Origin: Plotosus lineatus
Lineage: Eukaryota > Chordata > Actinopteri > Siluriformes > Plotosidae
Length of the DNA stretch: 64,000 bases
Direction: 5' to 3'
NCBI GenBank assembly: GCA_024760905.1
Contig: CM045734.1
Location: forward strand, 186,001 to 250,000
Part shown: one piece after another, positions 42,172-54,355 of the stretch
Layout of the letters: every line of letters starts with the position of its first letter
Position numbering within the stretch: position 1 is the stretch's first letter
Notes under the pieces: generated by a model
Told to the model about the DNA's origin: nothing
The model's input: the letters and a program-made list of their open reading frames with translations, nothing else
Database searches by the model: none
Position numbers and translations under genes: made by a program

Positions 42172-42733
42172 TGTTAGGATCCGTTGAATGTGGAAGAAGA
42201 CGACTGGAGACTGGTTTTGAGTTGAATATGAGAAGCTTTATTGCGTCCTCTGCAGAGGACGGAGACCCAACAAACATGCATAAAAGACACGCTAGTTAAG
42301 GTCTGAGGTCTCCCTCGCGGGGGTTGCTTTTAAGGGCTACAGACCAGGTTCCTCCTTCTGGAATTTATGATTGGGTCTTTGATACGTTATTATCTCAACA
42401 GGATGCAATTAATCTGGGCTGACCCCAGGCGCATCCCAGCCCCCATAAACCCCCACCTCCTGACCCCGAAATTATTTACAACTAGAAACTATTTGGTCTG
42501 TTGAAGATCACCCTGACAGTGAAAGTCTCGGTGTGGCACGGGTACCCAGCATGCACTTCTGTTTAAGTATGCACTTTTACAACAGACAAAGAATGGGACC
42601 CCTTAAGCATTCCATTTGATTATTCTCAACAAGCCTTTAAGTATAGCAAAACATAGAAAAATAAAGCACCATTATACAGTTATATAAAACAGTATGTGCA
42701 GCAGAGAACATGATCATGTGATACACTTTTACA
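42172..42733 (-). repeat. 3' LTR of the mosaic provirus
   Basis: TGTAAAAGTG...GGATCCTAACA on the minus strand, 562 bp, preceded by the purine tract AAAAGGGGGAA. The outer flank is GTTG. Confidence 0.85.
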
Positions 42734-42932
42734 ATTCCCCCTTTTGATCTCCTTTAGGAACCATTCATCCATCAAGGAACCATTCATAACAAAAATAGAA
42801 CAGCGGAGAAAACGTACACGAGCAAATAGAAAAGTTATATAAAAGGCAATTATGAAGTCCGTAAAGATCTAAGCAAATATGATATCTATGAAAACTCTAA
42901 CTGCATGCAAAATTGCCCATCGTAAAATCGAA

Positions 42933-43540
42933 TCAGAACTGGGCTCTAAGTGTGACTTCATCTACCAGAGACCCCGGCGAAAGGAGAGCTTCCGACTCGG
43001 CTAACAACTGAGGAAATTGATATGGAGGGGGAGGAAGAGGGCCCCCTTTTTCCAGGGTGGAAGAGATGCACCTAATACATAGGGAACGAATGCAGGGGAT
43101 GCAGCAGCACCAACACAGGGCGAGGAATCCGGCCACCGAGATGATGGATATCACAACTGAAACGATCAAACCTTTCCACTTACCGAAGTGTCTGTCCAGC
43201 CAATCAAGTATAACATTATCAACCCCCGAGTGTTCCTTCAGTTCGGTGGCCAGAGTCCGCAGCCCGTCCAAGGCCTTCGTGACAGACCCGTCTGGTGCGG
43301 TGTTGTTGGGTATGAAGGTGCAGCACTCTTCCCCAAACACGGAGCAGACGCCCCCGTGGCACTAAGTAAAAAATCTATAGCCATGCGGTTTTGATATGTC
43401 ATAAGTGAATTGGCCCTGAGCTCGGCTGCCAGTCCTTCCACGGCATCCCTGGTAAGATTGGTCAAGCGTTGAACATTATAATGGATATAAATACACATCA
43501 GTGGACTCGAGGAGAGACCCCATCTGGCTTTACCTTCCAT
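42933..43540 (-). pseudogene. env: Lineage A Env, signal peptide fused to TM
   Basis: The start (43,540, MEGKARWGLSSSPLMC) jumps directly to the TM helix region (IHYNVQRLTNLTRDAVEGL), so SU is deleted. A further shift near 43,365 leads to the CX6CC end and membrane anchor (43,340-42,933). Confidence 0.8.
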
Positions 43541-43792
43541 ATAGAAACTAGCAAGCTAAACCTTCAATATGACAGAGTAAATTCTTCACTGTATTCAAGG
43601 GAGGGTCACGCGCTGCACCTTAAAGAGCTTTCAACCTTCAATACTCTATCACACAACTCAAAGCAAAAGCACATTACAATATAATTAAAAACAATATAAT
43701 CGGGATAACACTCTTCAAACTTGCGTTGGTAGCTTGGCACGCTACTTGTTGCAGGGGCGCGTTGTTCCTCCGCCTTGCCGTGAGGGTGAGGG

Positions 43793-44263
43793 TTAGACTA
43801 CCTCACCCCCTTTTGCCACCCAGGGATTATTCTGCCCTGCGCTGTTGGTGGTCTTTTCTTCATCACCGTCCGGTGATGAGGTTGCTGCTTCACACGGGTC
43901 CCTGTGTGTGTTGATGAGTGATCTGGAGGAAGCTTCTGCCGCTGCGCACTGGCTCCAGTGATACCAGGTGTCGCCCTTGCTGTCCAGCCGGACGACGTAC
44001 GAGGTGCGCTCTTTGATCTTGTAGGGTCCTGTCCACCTTGGCTCCGTCCACTTTCGCTTGAGGACTTTGAGGAGGACCCACTCTGTGTCTGGAGGGCCGC
44101 CGGCAGACGCCTGGTACTGCTCCCTCACTTGATCTGAAAAGGCTGCAACAAGACTTTGCAATTCACGACAGTATTGTTTATGGGTTAGGTTTTGTGGGTC
44201 AGTATCCAGTGCTGTGTGTGGTCCAGGAAATAGTCTACCGGTCTGTAGTTCGTGTGGAGTCAT
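43793..44263 (-). pseudogene. pol: Lineage A integrase C-terminal end
   Basis: MTPHELQTGRLFPGPH ... KRKWTEPRWTGPYKIKERT, nearly the same as 17,390-16,904. It is joined upstream at about 44,270 to integrase of lineage B. Confidence 0.8.
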
Positions 44264-44269
44264 GTGTGT

Positions 44270-44880
44270 GCTGTTGCGAGCAGTTGGGTTACCTTGGCCG
44301 TGAAGGGGGTCCCTCTGTCCGAGTCTAGTCCCACCGGAATTCCATATCGCGGGATAATTTCTTATGTCAATTTCTGAACCACCACTCTAGCATTCTCAAT
44401 GCTGCATGGGAAAGCTTCCACCCAGCGTGAGAATTTATCAACCATGACCAATAGATATTTGTATGGTCTCTGTCTTGGCATGTGGGTATAATCAATTTGC
44501 CATTCCTGGAATGGTGTATTTGGTTGTGGCAGAAGAATTATTCTGTGCGCATGTTAAGCATCTGTCTGCCTCTTGGTCAGCAGATAAGATGCACGCGCGA
44601 GTAAGAGCAAACAATTCTGCAGCTTGAGCAGACGTAAAGGGGAGTGAATGAGATTCGATCACTATATCTGAAAGGCGGCAGACGGCATATCCACAGTGAA
44701 AGGTACCGTCGGTATGTTTAGAGCATGACCCGTCCACAAACAGGACCTCACCTGGAAGTAAAGGTGTAGAACACAAATCAGACCTAATGCTTGTAGCAAC
44801 AACAATTTCTTGCAAACAGCCGTGAGGGCAGGGCTCACAGTCATTTTGAGTATTAGCAGACGCTGTAAGGCGTGAGCCAC
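44270..44880 (-). pseudogene. pol: Lineage B RNase H and integrase N-half
   Basis: Contains EVLFVDGSCSKHTDGTFHCGYAVC, AELFALTRACILSADQEADRCL, then in other frames a core like FQEWQIDYTHMPRQRPYKYLLVMVDKFSRWVEAFP. The left arm keeps only the RNase H part (6,478-6,729). Confidence 0.75.
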
Positions 44881-45122
44881 GGTATCAAGAGAAGAAGTAG
44901 GTTTAATCGTGAGGTTATCAATGGCGCATAGAATCGCCTCGTATCCTGACCTGCGCTGTTATGACATGTGTTGTGTATTTAAATTTCGTAGGATCTGTTG
45001 GACCTGATGTTGTGAGTATAAAATCAAAGGGTGCGACAAGACGATCCTCTCGGCGTCTAAAACCATTAACGCACAGGCAGCCACAGCACAAAGACACGCA
45101 GGTAAACCTTGAGCTACAGTGT

Positions 45123-45860
45123 CTAGTGTTTTGAAAGGAAAGCACAGGGCCTCATCCCCCCACCATGCTCCTGAGCCAACACCCCAGAGGCAGTTCCCCC
45201 TTGATGGGCAACGCAGAGGTGGAATGACAGTTCATAGTTCGGCAGGCCCAGAGCTGGATCCGAGCAGAGGGCCGTTTTGAGGGCTGCAAAGGCATTTTGC
45301 ATGTCCTCAGTCCATACGAGTGGTTGCTGGAGTGGGTCCGTGTGGTGGATTGCGGACCGGAGGCACTTGTCATAGAGAGAGAGCAGTCTGGGATCCACTG
45401 CCTGCAGTACTTGATCAACCCCAGGAAAGCAAGTAAGGCATGTTTGGTAGCCGGTCGCTGGGTGTCGATGTTGATCTTGACGCGATCTTGGCTCAATTTC
45501 TTTGAGACCCGAGAGAGCTGAAGGACAGCGAGTGTGGCTCGGAAACAGATCTTGGAGCTTGATGCCGAACTCATCCGCATAGGCGTGGACACAGGAACCA
45601 TCAGGGGGAACAAAGCACCCTAGTGCGTCCCATACAACGGTGGCAAACACCGCGGGAGAATCAATGAAACCTTGTGGGAGGCGTGTCCAGGTGTACTGCT
45701 GCCGCCCATGTGTAAATGCAAACACAGGCCGAGTGTCTGGTTCTACAGGGACGCTTCGCCTCATAAGGAGTACAATCGACGCAGCCCACATCATTTTTAA
45801 ACTCGACTCATAATGTCCTGGGCAGTTGATCCAGGGGCGAACACTGCTCTGCCACCTCAC
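45123..45860 (-). pseudogene. pol: Lineage B reverse transcriptase
   Basis: Contains FAFTHGRQQYTWTRLPQGFIDSPAVFATVVWDAL and the catalytic box read as YADE rather than YADD, then a frameshifted stretch (FLGLIKYCRQWIPDCS in another frame), then QQPLVWTEDMQNAFAALKTAL. The altered box and indels make it inactive. Confidence 0.75.
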
Positions 45861-46089
45861 TCACTGCACATGCTGCGTTAACATTAAACGGTAATTCACA
45901 GGAGGTTAATGCAATCAAAGAAGGGGACAGAGATTCTGACGTGGAGATGATCATGCTCGAACCATGAAAAGAAATTTGTAAACCGAGGAGGCTCATAAGA
46001 TCACGACCGGGTAAATTAAACGGACATTCCTGCATATACACAAAAAATAAGTGATTTATAATGCATCGAGAGAGGGGTCGTCGGGACAA
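45808..46089 (-). pseudogene. pol: Lineage B protease C-terminal part
   Basis: Contains CPFNLPGRDLMSLLGLQISFHG, the G-R-D/N segment of a retropepsin. The D-S/T-G core is not in this frame. Confidence 0.55.
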
Positions 46090-46362
46090 CTCAGAGGGAG
46101 CGGGGGTGTAAGCTGTGACGAGAAAGGAACCCCATCAATACCCACAGAGCTAAGTGACCGAGAGGAGAGAGCACCTGAGTATTCCCTCCCAAATCATTCT
46201 ATGGGTCGAAGTCAAATATCTGGCATCCAATGTCCCTCGGCGGGGATAGCTTGGAATCTGAGGGAGCCCTTCAGTCCATCCAGCTGCATTACTCTTTCTT
46301 GTGCTGCACCATGCAGACCATTTTTCCGGTGTATTGCAAATGTTTGGCCCCCTGTTGGCCTG

Positions 46363-46587
46363 TCATCCACTTTTAATCGGAATACTTTCTTTTTCTGTAT
46401 TATTTTTACAGTTCCGCCTAATAGCTCCCTGTAATTCTATTAATCTTGTTACCTTTAACTGTCCGTTGAATCCATACTTACTAACCCATAAATCTAAATA
46501 TTTATTTCTATCAGGTGCCTGTTTTTCTACTGCTTTCCAATCTCCACATTCTAATTCCTCTCTAGGTTTACTGTTTTTACCCCCCAT
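46363..46587 (-). pseudogene. gag: Lineage B gag matrix, N-terminal fragment
   Basis: Starts MGGKNSKPREELE, a myristoylation-type N-terminus, followed by KYLDLWVSKYGFNGQLKVTRLIEL. It ends after about 75 residues. Confidence 0.6.
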
Positions 46588-46599
46588 TTTAACCCAATT

Positions 46600-47246
46600 T
46601 GGACCAGTGGTTTGTTGCACCAAGGGTGTCCTAACACTGGTTTGTCTTTTCCTATGGGACAAAGATTAATTATTTCTGTGGTAACCCTCAAGCTTCTACC
46701 TTTTCAGGCGGAGGGTTCTTGCCTCTGCATCAACAAAAAGTCATATTGATCCCACAGTTGTTTATATGAGGAGGTTAATCAAGGATTACATCCTCCATTC
46801 ACACACACGTTCATTCATCCACGGCCGTTCAGTCTATAGACAGGGGAGTCCGTCCCTCCCTTCTTTCCCTAATAAACCGAGCTCATTCACTTTTTTTTTT
46901 TCCTCTCTTCCCACGGAATTTAACTGTCTCTTTACTTTTTCTAATTACACACATCATATTGATTTCCTAAAGGGGAGGGGTGCATGTAAGTCAGCATCAT
47001 GACCATCATTGTTCTGTGCTTATCTTCTTTGTCTAGTTGAGAATGTTCATTTCAGCTCTCTATCCAGCTGCAGTTAGGGAGTCGTCCTGTTGTTGTGTGA
47101 GAACTTCAAGGTTGTTTCCACTTGGCTGCCTCCCATGGAGATAGAGATGTTTCTGCAAAATACCTCAACAAGCAGTTTCCAACATTTATACTTGGTGAGT
47201 AACAAAACAGATTAGAGCTGTGATAATTCATACAATTATTCTAACA
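46600..47246 (-). repeat. Lineage B LTR and leader
   Basis: On the minus strand AACAGGAGGGAAA (polypurine tract) is followed by TGTTAGAATAATTG at 47,246, the expected LTR start, and gag begins at 46,587. The LTR end and primer site could not be set. Confidence 0.5.
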
Positions 47247-47329
47247 TTTCCCTCCTGTTTATCACAGCTCAAACAAAAGATATCATTTACTAACACTTCA
47301 AACAGATTTTAGATTCGTAAATTCATTAA

Positions 47330-47870
47330 TTTCATTCAGAACTGTTTACACTCCGACAGAAATGTCATCTTTCTTAGTAGCATTCAGGATCTTATAACCC
47401 AGGGCAGTGACGATGAGTTGAATCAACAACAACAACAACAACCACAGAGTGTAAAAAAGCTGCAAAAACTAAACAGATTTTAATACAGATGATACAAGGG
47501 GACTATATTTTCTGAACACACTTAACCATGAATCCCATATGGATACATCTACCCCCGAATGTTCTTTCATCTTTTTATTAAGAGATTTTAGGTCTTCTAT
47601 TGCTAGTGTTAAACTTCCATCTGATGCAGTGTTGTTTGGAATAAAAGTACAACATTGTTCCCCGAACACTGCGCATACACCTCCTTTCTCTGCTAGTAAC
47701 ATGTCCAGTGCAGTGGATTTTGGAAAGCCTTCAGTGACGTTGCTGCTAATTGACTATGTGCTGCTTTAAAACCTGTCTGTGTCCAGTTGTCTAGTTTTTT
47801 GAACATTATAGTGGATGTAATTTATTCTATCCGCACTTCTATTAATAGCGCTGCCTCCCCTTCTCGTTGG
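47330..47870 (-). pseudogene. env: Lineage B Env transmembrane subunit
   Basis: Contains ADRINYIHYNVQK, AEKGGVCAVFGEQCCTFIPNN (CX6CC), a heptad region and, past one stop, a membrane anchor (LWLLLLLIQLIVTALG). It joins gag of lineage A near 47,865. Confidence 0.75.
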
Positions 47871-48493
47871 ACGGTGTGTGTGTGTGAGTGATCGGGGGTG
47901 TGTCTGCAATTGGCGGGGATGGTGCGCGCGGGCGCTCGCAAATTTCGCCGCCCTCAGTTCGTAGAGACCCCGAGGTGATATACAGAGTGGGATATACACT
48001 GTTAACGCTGGGTGCTAAGGGTACGTATGGTGGAGGGCGCGTAGGTGCAGTGTCAGGTGCTGTTACCGCTCCTTTTGACTTTCGGGGTCGTCTCCTTCAA
48101 CTGGAAATGGTGAAGATGCGTGACACTCTGCCAGCAGACCGCGAGATCCGTCCACCCCTGTTGGGCGTTCTCCATTTCCTCCACCTCCTTTTTCAGCTTG
48201 GGTCTAGACATTAGATTCGCCTTCTCTCCCTGCTCTCTCGCTTCTCTGGCTTTTTCTGAATATTCTTTAACCTTTTCCCATAACCAGGATCCCAAGTGGC
48301 CACTGTCCCCCAACTGTTTGTTTTCAGATTTCACCAGCTCATGTAGCTTTCGTCTGGCTTCATCTACAACTTTATTTTTCTGTTTCAGTGTGCTCTTTAG
48401 CTCCACTGATCTCAAGGTGTTCTCAATCTGTGTGCCTATAATGGCTTCAGGGGTTCATCATTCCTTTATTTCTTTATCAAATTCACCCTCCAT
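47870..48493 (-). pseudogene. gag: Lineage A gag, N-terminal part
   Basis: MEGEFDKEIKE-type start, KLHELVKSENKQLGDSGHLGSWLWEKVKEYSEKAREAREQ and the proline/His-rich continuation to THTHRPTRRGGSA. It has no early stop in the coiled-coil part, unlike the left-arm copy. Confidence 0.75.
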
Positions 48494-48920
48494 TTATCTT
48501 AACTCAGAGGCCAGAGAGCGTGGGTACACCCGTTCACTCTCCCGGATCGGGACTGTTTAGACGTTCACAGCCAGTCAGTCCGTCAGCGCTAGGCTGAGCG
48601 AATGACCCAATTAACCACGGCAGGCGGCTTGTGTTGTCACCGTTAGGTTTCCATCGCACAGACAGATTATGTTAACACCGCTAGGTTTCCTCTGTCTGTT
48701 TCTCTGCCCGGTTAAGACACTGTCAAACGTCAGCGTCCCTCTCGACACCTCTGAGTTTTATTCTTCCCACTTCCCACTTTCCCTCACACACAGCACACGT
48801 TGCAACACGATACAGACATGAAATAGAAAACAATACGATTAACGTCACGCACGTGGCCACACAACACACACATAAAACAGAAAACAATACAATTAATATC
48901 ACACACTATTAATCTCTTCA

Positions 48921-49100
48921 ATGCTTCCAATATCTCCCGTATTGGGGGCCTTTCACCCATTTACCAATGCTTTCAACGGCTAGTCCGTTGAGGGCCTTTC
49001 ACCCAATTATTAATGCTTCCAATACCTCCGCGTATTGGGGGCCTTTCACCCGCATAGACACATGCTTTCAACGGCTAATCCGTTGAGGGCCTTTCACCCG
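48921..49100 (-). repeat. Four tandem leader hairpins, mirror copy
   Basis: Same four-unit array as 5,431-5,609 in the opposite orientation. Confidence 0.8.
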
Positions 49101-49486
49101 ACTACGACGGTATAGTTTTATAGCATTGACGTGGTACTTTGGGGAGCCTCAATCCCCGGGACTCCAACCCAGCCATTACCACGGCCCCTCGTCAGAGACC
49201 GGGAGGGCACGCCACCTCCAAGGTGCGTCTATGTTCACTCTTAAATCTCTTTACCTTTTATTCCATTTCTTTTACCTTTAACCTTAAAATTAGGTTCTCA
49301 TACAACTCTTTTAGTCCTTTTCCTTCAAACTTCCGGAGAGGACACAGTTTTTAATTTAGTCAATATGCAGAGTTCGATTTAAACAGGTTCTGCTTACCTG
49401 TTCGTGATTGCCGGCCTGTGTCCTTCTCCTTGGTTCACGAGGAAAAAGTTTGGGTCGAATTTCCTCAACTCGCGTTCCTCTACCAC

Positions 49487-49504
49487 ATCCCGGACGAGCC
49501 CCCA
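49487..49504 (-). promoter_or_regulatory. Primer binding site, tRNA-Pro
   Basis: Complement of TGGGGGCTCGTCCGGGAT with a 4-nt spacer to the LTR. Confidence 0.9.
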
Positions 49505-49508
49505 AAAC

Positions 49509-50029
49509 TGTTAGGATCCGTTGAATGTGGAAGAAGACGACCGGAGACTGGTTTTGAGTTGAATATGAGAAGCTTTATTGCGTCGTCTGCAGAGGACGGA
49601 GACCCAACAAACATGCATAAAAGACACGCTAGTTAAGGTCTGAGGTCTCCCTCGCGGGGGGTGCTTTTAAGGGCTACAGACCAGGTTCCTCCTTCCGGAA
49701 TTTATGATTGGGTCTTTGATACGTTATTATCTCAACAGGATGCGATGAATCTGGGCTGACCCCGAAGTTATTTACAACTAGAAACTATTTGGTCTGTTGA
49801 AGATCACCCTGACAGTGAAAGTCTCGGTGTGGCACGGGTACCCAGCATGCACTTCTGTTTAAGTATGCACTTTTACAACAGACAAAGAATGGGCCCCCTG
49901 AAGCATTCCATTTGATTATTCTCAACAGGCCTTTAAGTATAGAAAAACATAGAAAAATAAATCACCATTATACAGTTATATAAAACAGTATGTGCAGCAG
50001 AGAACATGATAATGTGATACACTTTTACA
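49509..50029 (-). repeat. 5' LTR of the mosaic provirus
   Basis: 521 bp, ends TGTAAAAG...CCTAACA on the minus strand. The outer flank is GTTG, matching the 3' side. Confidence 0.85.
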
Positions 50030-50516
50030 GTTGTGAAAAGGCTGGCAAACTGGAAATATCACTGAAATGTATTTACATTTTCCAGGAAGGATGTCTGGAC
50101 CGAGGACGAAGGCGAGTCGCTGGGCGGGGACCCCTGTGGGCAACAGAGGTGGAGGTGGCAGCAATAGTGTGCGTGGCACTGGCGGCACCAGCATCGGTTG
50201 CAGCGGCAGAGGCGTTACTGGTGGTGTCAGGCTCATGGTCAGTCAGGAGCATATCTGACTCATGGGGCCCACTGAGAATGAAGACACTGGATGAGCTTCT
50301 TCGGCAAGGTACCACAGCAGGGCCGGTGGGGTATGACATTCAGCAGAACGTTGTAATCCCAGGTCCGTCTGTACCTGACCCATCGTTTGGCTGATGCCTT
50401 AGCTTTCTTCACCTCCATCCCGATTTCTTCCGGTGTGCTGTCTTTCATATACCCCCTCAGCAGATGGACCGAAATTCCGTCCTGGGGCTTGTAGCACCGT
50501 AAGCACTGCACATAGT

Positions 50517-52407
50517 GTTACATGGTGTTCCCCTCACTCTCTCTCTCTCTCTCTCCTGGTGCTGGGGTGGCCGTGGCTGAAGACCCACAATCCCCACATC
50601 GACTGGCGCACCCTCACCATACGTGGCTGGAGTGACCACTGTGTCCAACACTGCTTACTGGCGGCCGTACCCTCCCAAGCTTCACAAAGCCCGGTCGACT
50701 TGGAGGATCTGAACTTGGCCGGCGTGCCAAAGGAATACCGTGATCTGAAAGAGCAAGGACCGGGCTCGCTCACTACCTCCTCATCGACTGTACGACTGCG
50801 CCATTTTATTACACAGGTCTCAAGCTTGCCTGTCAAGTCAAACTTTTGTCCCATAAACCGTCTGGACTTTTGTCAACTTTTCGACAAAGTTGTTCCTGTT
50901 TCAGGAAAACGAGTTCATTCAATATTTGATTGACGAGCTTGATTTTGTTTATTTGACACATCATCCCGTCAGTTGTGCTGAAAGCTTGGAAGCCTTCGTG
51001 TGCCTTTTCTCTAACAAAGAGGGTGCCATTTTGGACTTTTCATTTCTAATGTGTCCTCCATCCAGCAGTTTTGAAATCATGTTGATTTCACTCCCTGGTC
51101 TGCGCCGCCACCTGGATGTCCCCCTTTATGATGCTCAACGGGTTCCAGCCTCCCCTGTTTCCCAGCCAGGAGGTCGAAGTACCAGTTCTATCCGTCCAGG
51201 CGCAGTTTCGCAGAGCACGCCGGGTCTGGGGAGAAGCATGTGCGGTCCTGGAACGGACAGTGGCCCGAAACCGGCGAATCGTCGATCGTCATCGGACCCG
51301 GCACCTCCCTGCACTGTCGGGCAACAAGTTTGGCTCTCCTCCCGGGACCTGCCCCTGCAAGTCGACTCAAAAAATTTGTCTCCCAGGTACATCGGGCCCT
51401 ATGTCATAGAAAAAAAAAGTCATAAACCCTAGCGCCGTCCGACTCAAGGTCCCATCCTCACTCAAAGTACACCCGGTATTCCATGTATCCCTGATCAAGC
51501 CCATGGTGGAAAGTCCCCCCCTCCCCGGCTGATCGATGGACACCCCGCGTACACAGTAAATCGCGTCCTCACATCGCAGACGTGGTTGAGGTTTCCAGTA
51601 CCTGGTGGCCTGGGAGGGGTATGACCCCGAAGAACGCTCCTGGATTCCTCGCACCCTAATCCTGGACCCGGACTTGTTAACAGAGTTTTATCATCAGTTC
51701 CCTGACAAGCTCGGTCGGGCTGGGGGGCTGGGGGGGGTTGGGTGCTGTTATGGTCTGTGCTGGCTGGCGTTAACTCTCTCTTTCTCTCCATTCATTTGCA
51801 GGCGCTGGCGAGGGGCATGGCTGTTACCTGCAGTCGAGGTCCAGAGAGCGCACCTGTATCCACTCAGCCATCAGCGAGCTATAAATAGGAGCATCAGAAG
51901 ATTGTCCTTGTGATTCCGTTTTTCTCTGTGATCTCTGACTCCTGGTATCCTTCCTTGTGTTCGACCAGTTTCCCTTAAAATATTATTTTTCTAGCTATTG
52001 TGGTTTCCCCTGTGCTAAAATAAACTTGTTGAAGCTTCGTACATGGTCCACTGCACCTCTGGGTCCGACTCGTATGCTCCAGCCGTAACAGAATCTTCTG
52101 ACCTGAAACATGGAACAGCGACAAGAGAACCGTACAAGACACCCGGGAAGCGCCTGCAAGTTCAGGGTATGCTACACACTGCTCAACACACCTATGCTGT
52201 CGACGTATTCGTTGACTCAGGCGCTGACGCTAACTTCATTGATTCGGGGATGGTTGAGCTCCATGACCTACCTGTATGTGAACTGGAAACCCCTAAGGAG
52301 GTAGTGGCCATTGATGGCCGAATCATAGCTCGTGTCACGCACAAGACGAAGCCTGTTAAGCTCAGTCTGTCCGGGAACCACCAGGAGTGTCTGGAGCTGT
52401 TTGTCCT
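50517..52407 (+). mobile_element. Circularly permuted Gypsy, mirror copy
   Basis: Plus-strand order: protease C-part and linker (VLGWPWLKTHNPHIDW, then VPKEYRDLKEQ), unidentified stretch, integrase end, chromodomain-like [17 protein letters not shown] (51,746-52,090), protease N-part (VFVDSGADANFID). It is flanked by CACATAGT at 50,509-50,516 and 52,408-52,415. About 190 bp shorter than the left copy because of a deletion in integrase near 51,083. Confidence 0.75.
51746..52090 (+). repeat. Internal LTR of the permuted Gypsy, mirror copy
   Basis: 345 bp, TGTTATGG...CCGTAACA, with a GTGTTCGACC segment and an AATAAA-type signal (AAAATAAACTT). Confidence 0.7.
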
Positions 52408-52429
52408 CACATAGTTCTAAATTAACATG

Positions 52430-53000
52430 AGATCATTTCAATATGTAACGGGGAAAAAGCCAAAAAGAAACTGTACCAGGCTTTTGATGCATATTCCATA
52501 TGACACAATACAAGTGTTTTTCTTTCTTTCTTTCTTTCTTTTTTTTTTGTTAAGTACAGTACACTGTCTTGTCTGTATAGAACTTTCAATCTGGATGAAC
52601 ATATTTAAATTAATGACTTGACTATAATAATGCCTGACAAGTCTCGATCTATTAAGATGTCTAAGTATTAACATGTTTGTTGATCGGATTTTATGACCAG
52701 TACAATTGATTTCAAAGTTCCTAACATGTTTTACTTTATTTTTTTATCCATACAGTGGGCATTGTTTTACCAAAATATACTGACAGATTGTTATCTGTTC
52801 ACCAGTTATAACATGACTCAACGTTCTTCCCAATTACATTTGATATTTTGTTTTGGATCTTTATCTGACACAATGAACACACAATCAACACACTATCATC
52901 TGCATATAATAGTAATTTAAAATATGTTGATACATATGTTATCTGTACTAGGGCTATTATGTTAAATTTTCTTATCAGAATCAATTATTTTTCTGAAAAT
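52430..53000 (-). mobile_element. LINE RT fragment in YR-SET intron 1
   Basis: Mirror of 240-780, including the YADD box region (LLYADDSVLI at about 52,895-52,925) and a T-rich run. Confidence 0.6.
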
Positions 53001-53446
53001 TATTCAAGTAATCTTATTTCATTTTTTATCTTACCTCTTCCAAGCTCTTTCAGCCAACATGAAATGAAGTGCAAAAGAGTAAAAAAAAAAGAAAAAAAAA
53101 CATCCTCGACACAGACACAATGTTCCTGTTGAAGATTAAGGTGGAAATGGAGGGAAGAAACACAGTCCTTTTGATGAGGATTGGCTCGACCCCCAAAGGA
53201 GGCTCCTATCCCCAAACCCCTCCTGAAACCTATTTGCATGGGCGACTTCAAGTCCTATTCAATTAGAACAGCATTTTATTGCAATGGTTCATTTACACGA
53301 ACCTCCACCACATGCAGTGAGGGATGCCATCTGCATTTAACTGATTTAAAACGATTTATCTTGAACCTTGAAAACACGCACAAAAATTGTTCATAACTAT
53401 CATTGACTGAACAGTTTTGTTTTCAAGATTCAAGGTTGTCTTATTA

Positions 53447-53925
53447 GCAAGCGACCAGAAACAAAATCGACAAGGCTATGTTGAATTTTTTTTTTTTTTT
53501 ACGGTGCAATCGTATTGCTAATAACATTTCATGTCACTTTGTCTTCTTGCAGCTGAATCGTCAAACCGGCCAACAGTCAGGAGGTGCGAAGGGCAGTGGA
53601 GACTAGGGCAGCGTTGCTCTTCACAGAGACGCAGAAGCAGAACGTTAGCCACTATCTGGCCCATTCTTCTGCTGTGGCTGAGAATCATTACGGAATGCGG
53701 GCGGATGAATCCATTGTCCAAACGGCTACACTACTGGACACCCTGGGAGGGTAGGTCTCTTCATTATCTCAAGGCAGCCATGCATCACAATCATATTTTA
53801 TGTATTAGTACCAAGTTGTACAATTTTAACCCTTACTTTCCCTAATTTTACAGCTTCTCCTCACCGAACAAGTCCTCGGACAGTGACCCGATCAAGCCCA
53901 CAAGCACATTGAGGTGCCTTCATGT
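53447..53925 (+). pseudogene. YR-SET copy, intron 7 to exon 9 fragment
   Basis: The end of intron 7, exon 8 (RRAVE-like, then NVSHYLAHSSAVAENHY in the proper frame, with a frame disturbance near its start) and the beginning of exon 9 (SSPNKSSDSDP) are collinear with 58,960-59,430. It is cut by a (AC)n tract. Confidence 0.8.
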
Positions 53926-53953
53926 GCCATCTTGGATGGCAAGTGTGATCCGG

Positions 53954-53956
<3 letters not shown>

Positions 53957-54012
<56 letters not shown>
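53957..54012 (+). repeat. (AC)n microsatellite
   Basis: About 28 AC units. Confidence 0.95.
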
Positions 54013-54014
<2 letters not shown>

Positions 54015-54045
54015 TTCACTAAGCATGGCTTCAACAACAACCGAT

Positions 54046-54355
54046 AATGACAGCGAAAGCAAAATATGCGAGTGTCGAAGACAAAAGCCATGACACTTTA
54101 ATATTGTCAGACGTTGTCAATCATCTGACGGGTGACCAGACGGCAAGCTATCTGAGTAAAATAAAGCAGCTGGGGATTGCAGATCCATATCTAATGCCGC
54201 AGTCAATGTTTAGGAATGTGTTAAAATGCGACCATTCTTCCCTTCCTGCTTTTGCCTACTTGGATCTTTGTACATATCTTGTCCACGCCCGTCTCCATTT
54301 CGCCGTTTACTGGCAAAGAGTTAAAAGCTTACAAATCAATGGAAGCTTACAAGTA
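54046..54355 (+). pseudogene. Fragment of a YqaJ/SWIM-type transposon-associated gene
   Basis: The frame reads LSDVVNHLTGDQTASYLSKIKQLGIADPYLMPQSMF and PAFAYLDLCTYLVHAR, then, after a one-base shift, PFTGKELKAYKSMEAYKY. I associate this segment with uncharacterised fish proteins that carry a YqaJ-like nuclease domain, from memory only. A Tigger-like element interrupts it at 54,356. Confidence 0.4.

Larger units (their letters stand above)
42172..50029 (-). mobile_element. Mosaic provirus of two retroviral lineages
   Basis: Outer parts are lineage A: 5' LTR, primer site, leader, partial gag, and at the far end integrase C-terminus, Env remnants and 3' LTR. The middle is lineage B in the order env TM, LTR, gag, protease, RT, RNase H, integrase N-half, that is, circularly permuted. 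The whole is bounded by a 4-bp duplication GTTG (42,168-42,171 and 50,030-50,033), as expected for one integration event. It lies in intron 2 of a YR-SET copy. It is defective throughout. Confidence 0.75.
41885..53060 (-). pseudogene. YR-SET copy, exons 1-3, split by Gypsy and provirus
   Basis: Exon 1 is 53,060-53,035 (MLAERAWK-like, GTAAGA donor). Exon 2 runs 50,508-50,070 after a permuted Gypsy at 52,407-50,517; its first bases are lost. A 7.9-kb provirus (50,029-42,172) sits in intron 2. Exon 3 is a remnant near 41,990-41,885 (GATGAAGGAGGCCAGATGAG ... GACCCTGGGTGTCC). The path is collinear with the intact gene once the insertions are removed. Confidence 0.8.
44554..53270 (-). repeat. Inverted duplication 1, right arm
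   Basis: Mirror of 1-6,729. It keeps the complete mosaic provirus where the left arm has a deletion, and lacks the left arm's 800-2,040 segment. Confidence 0.85.
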
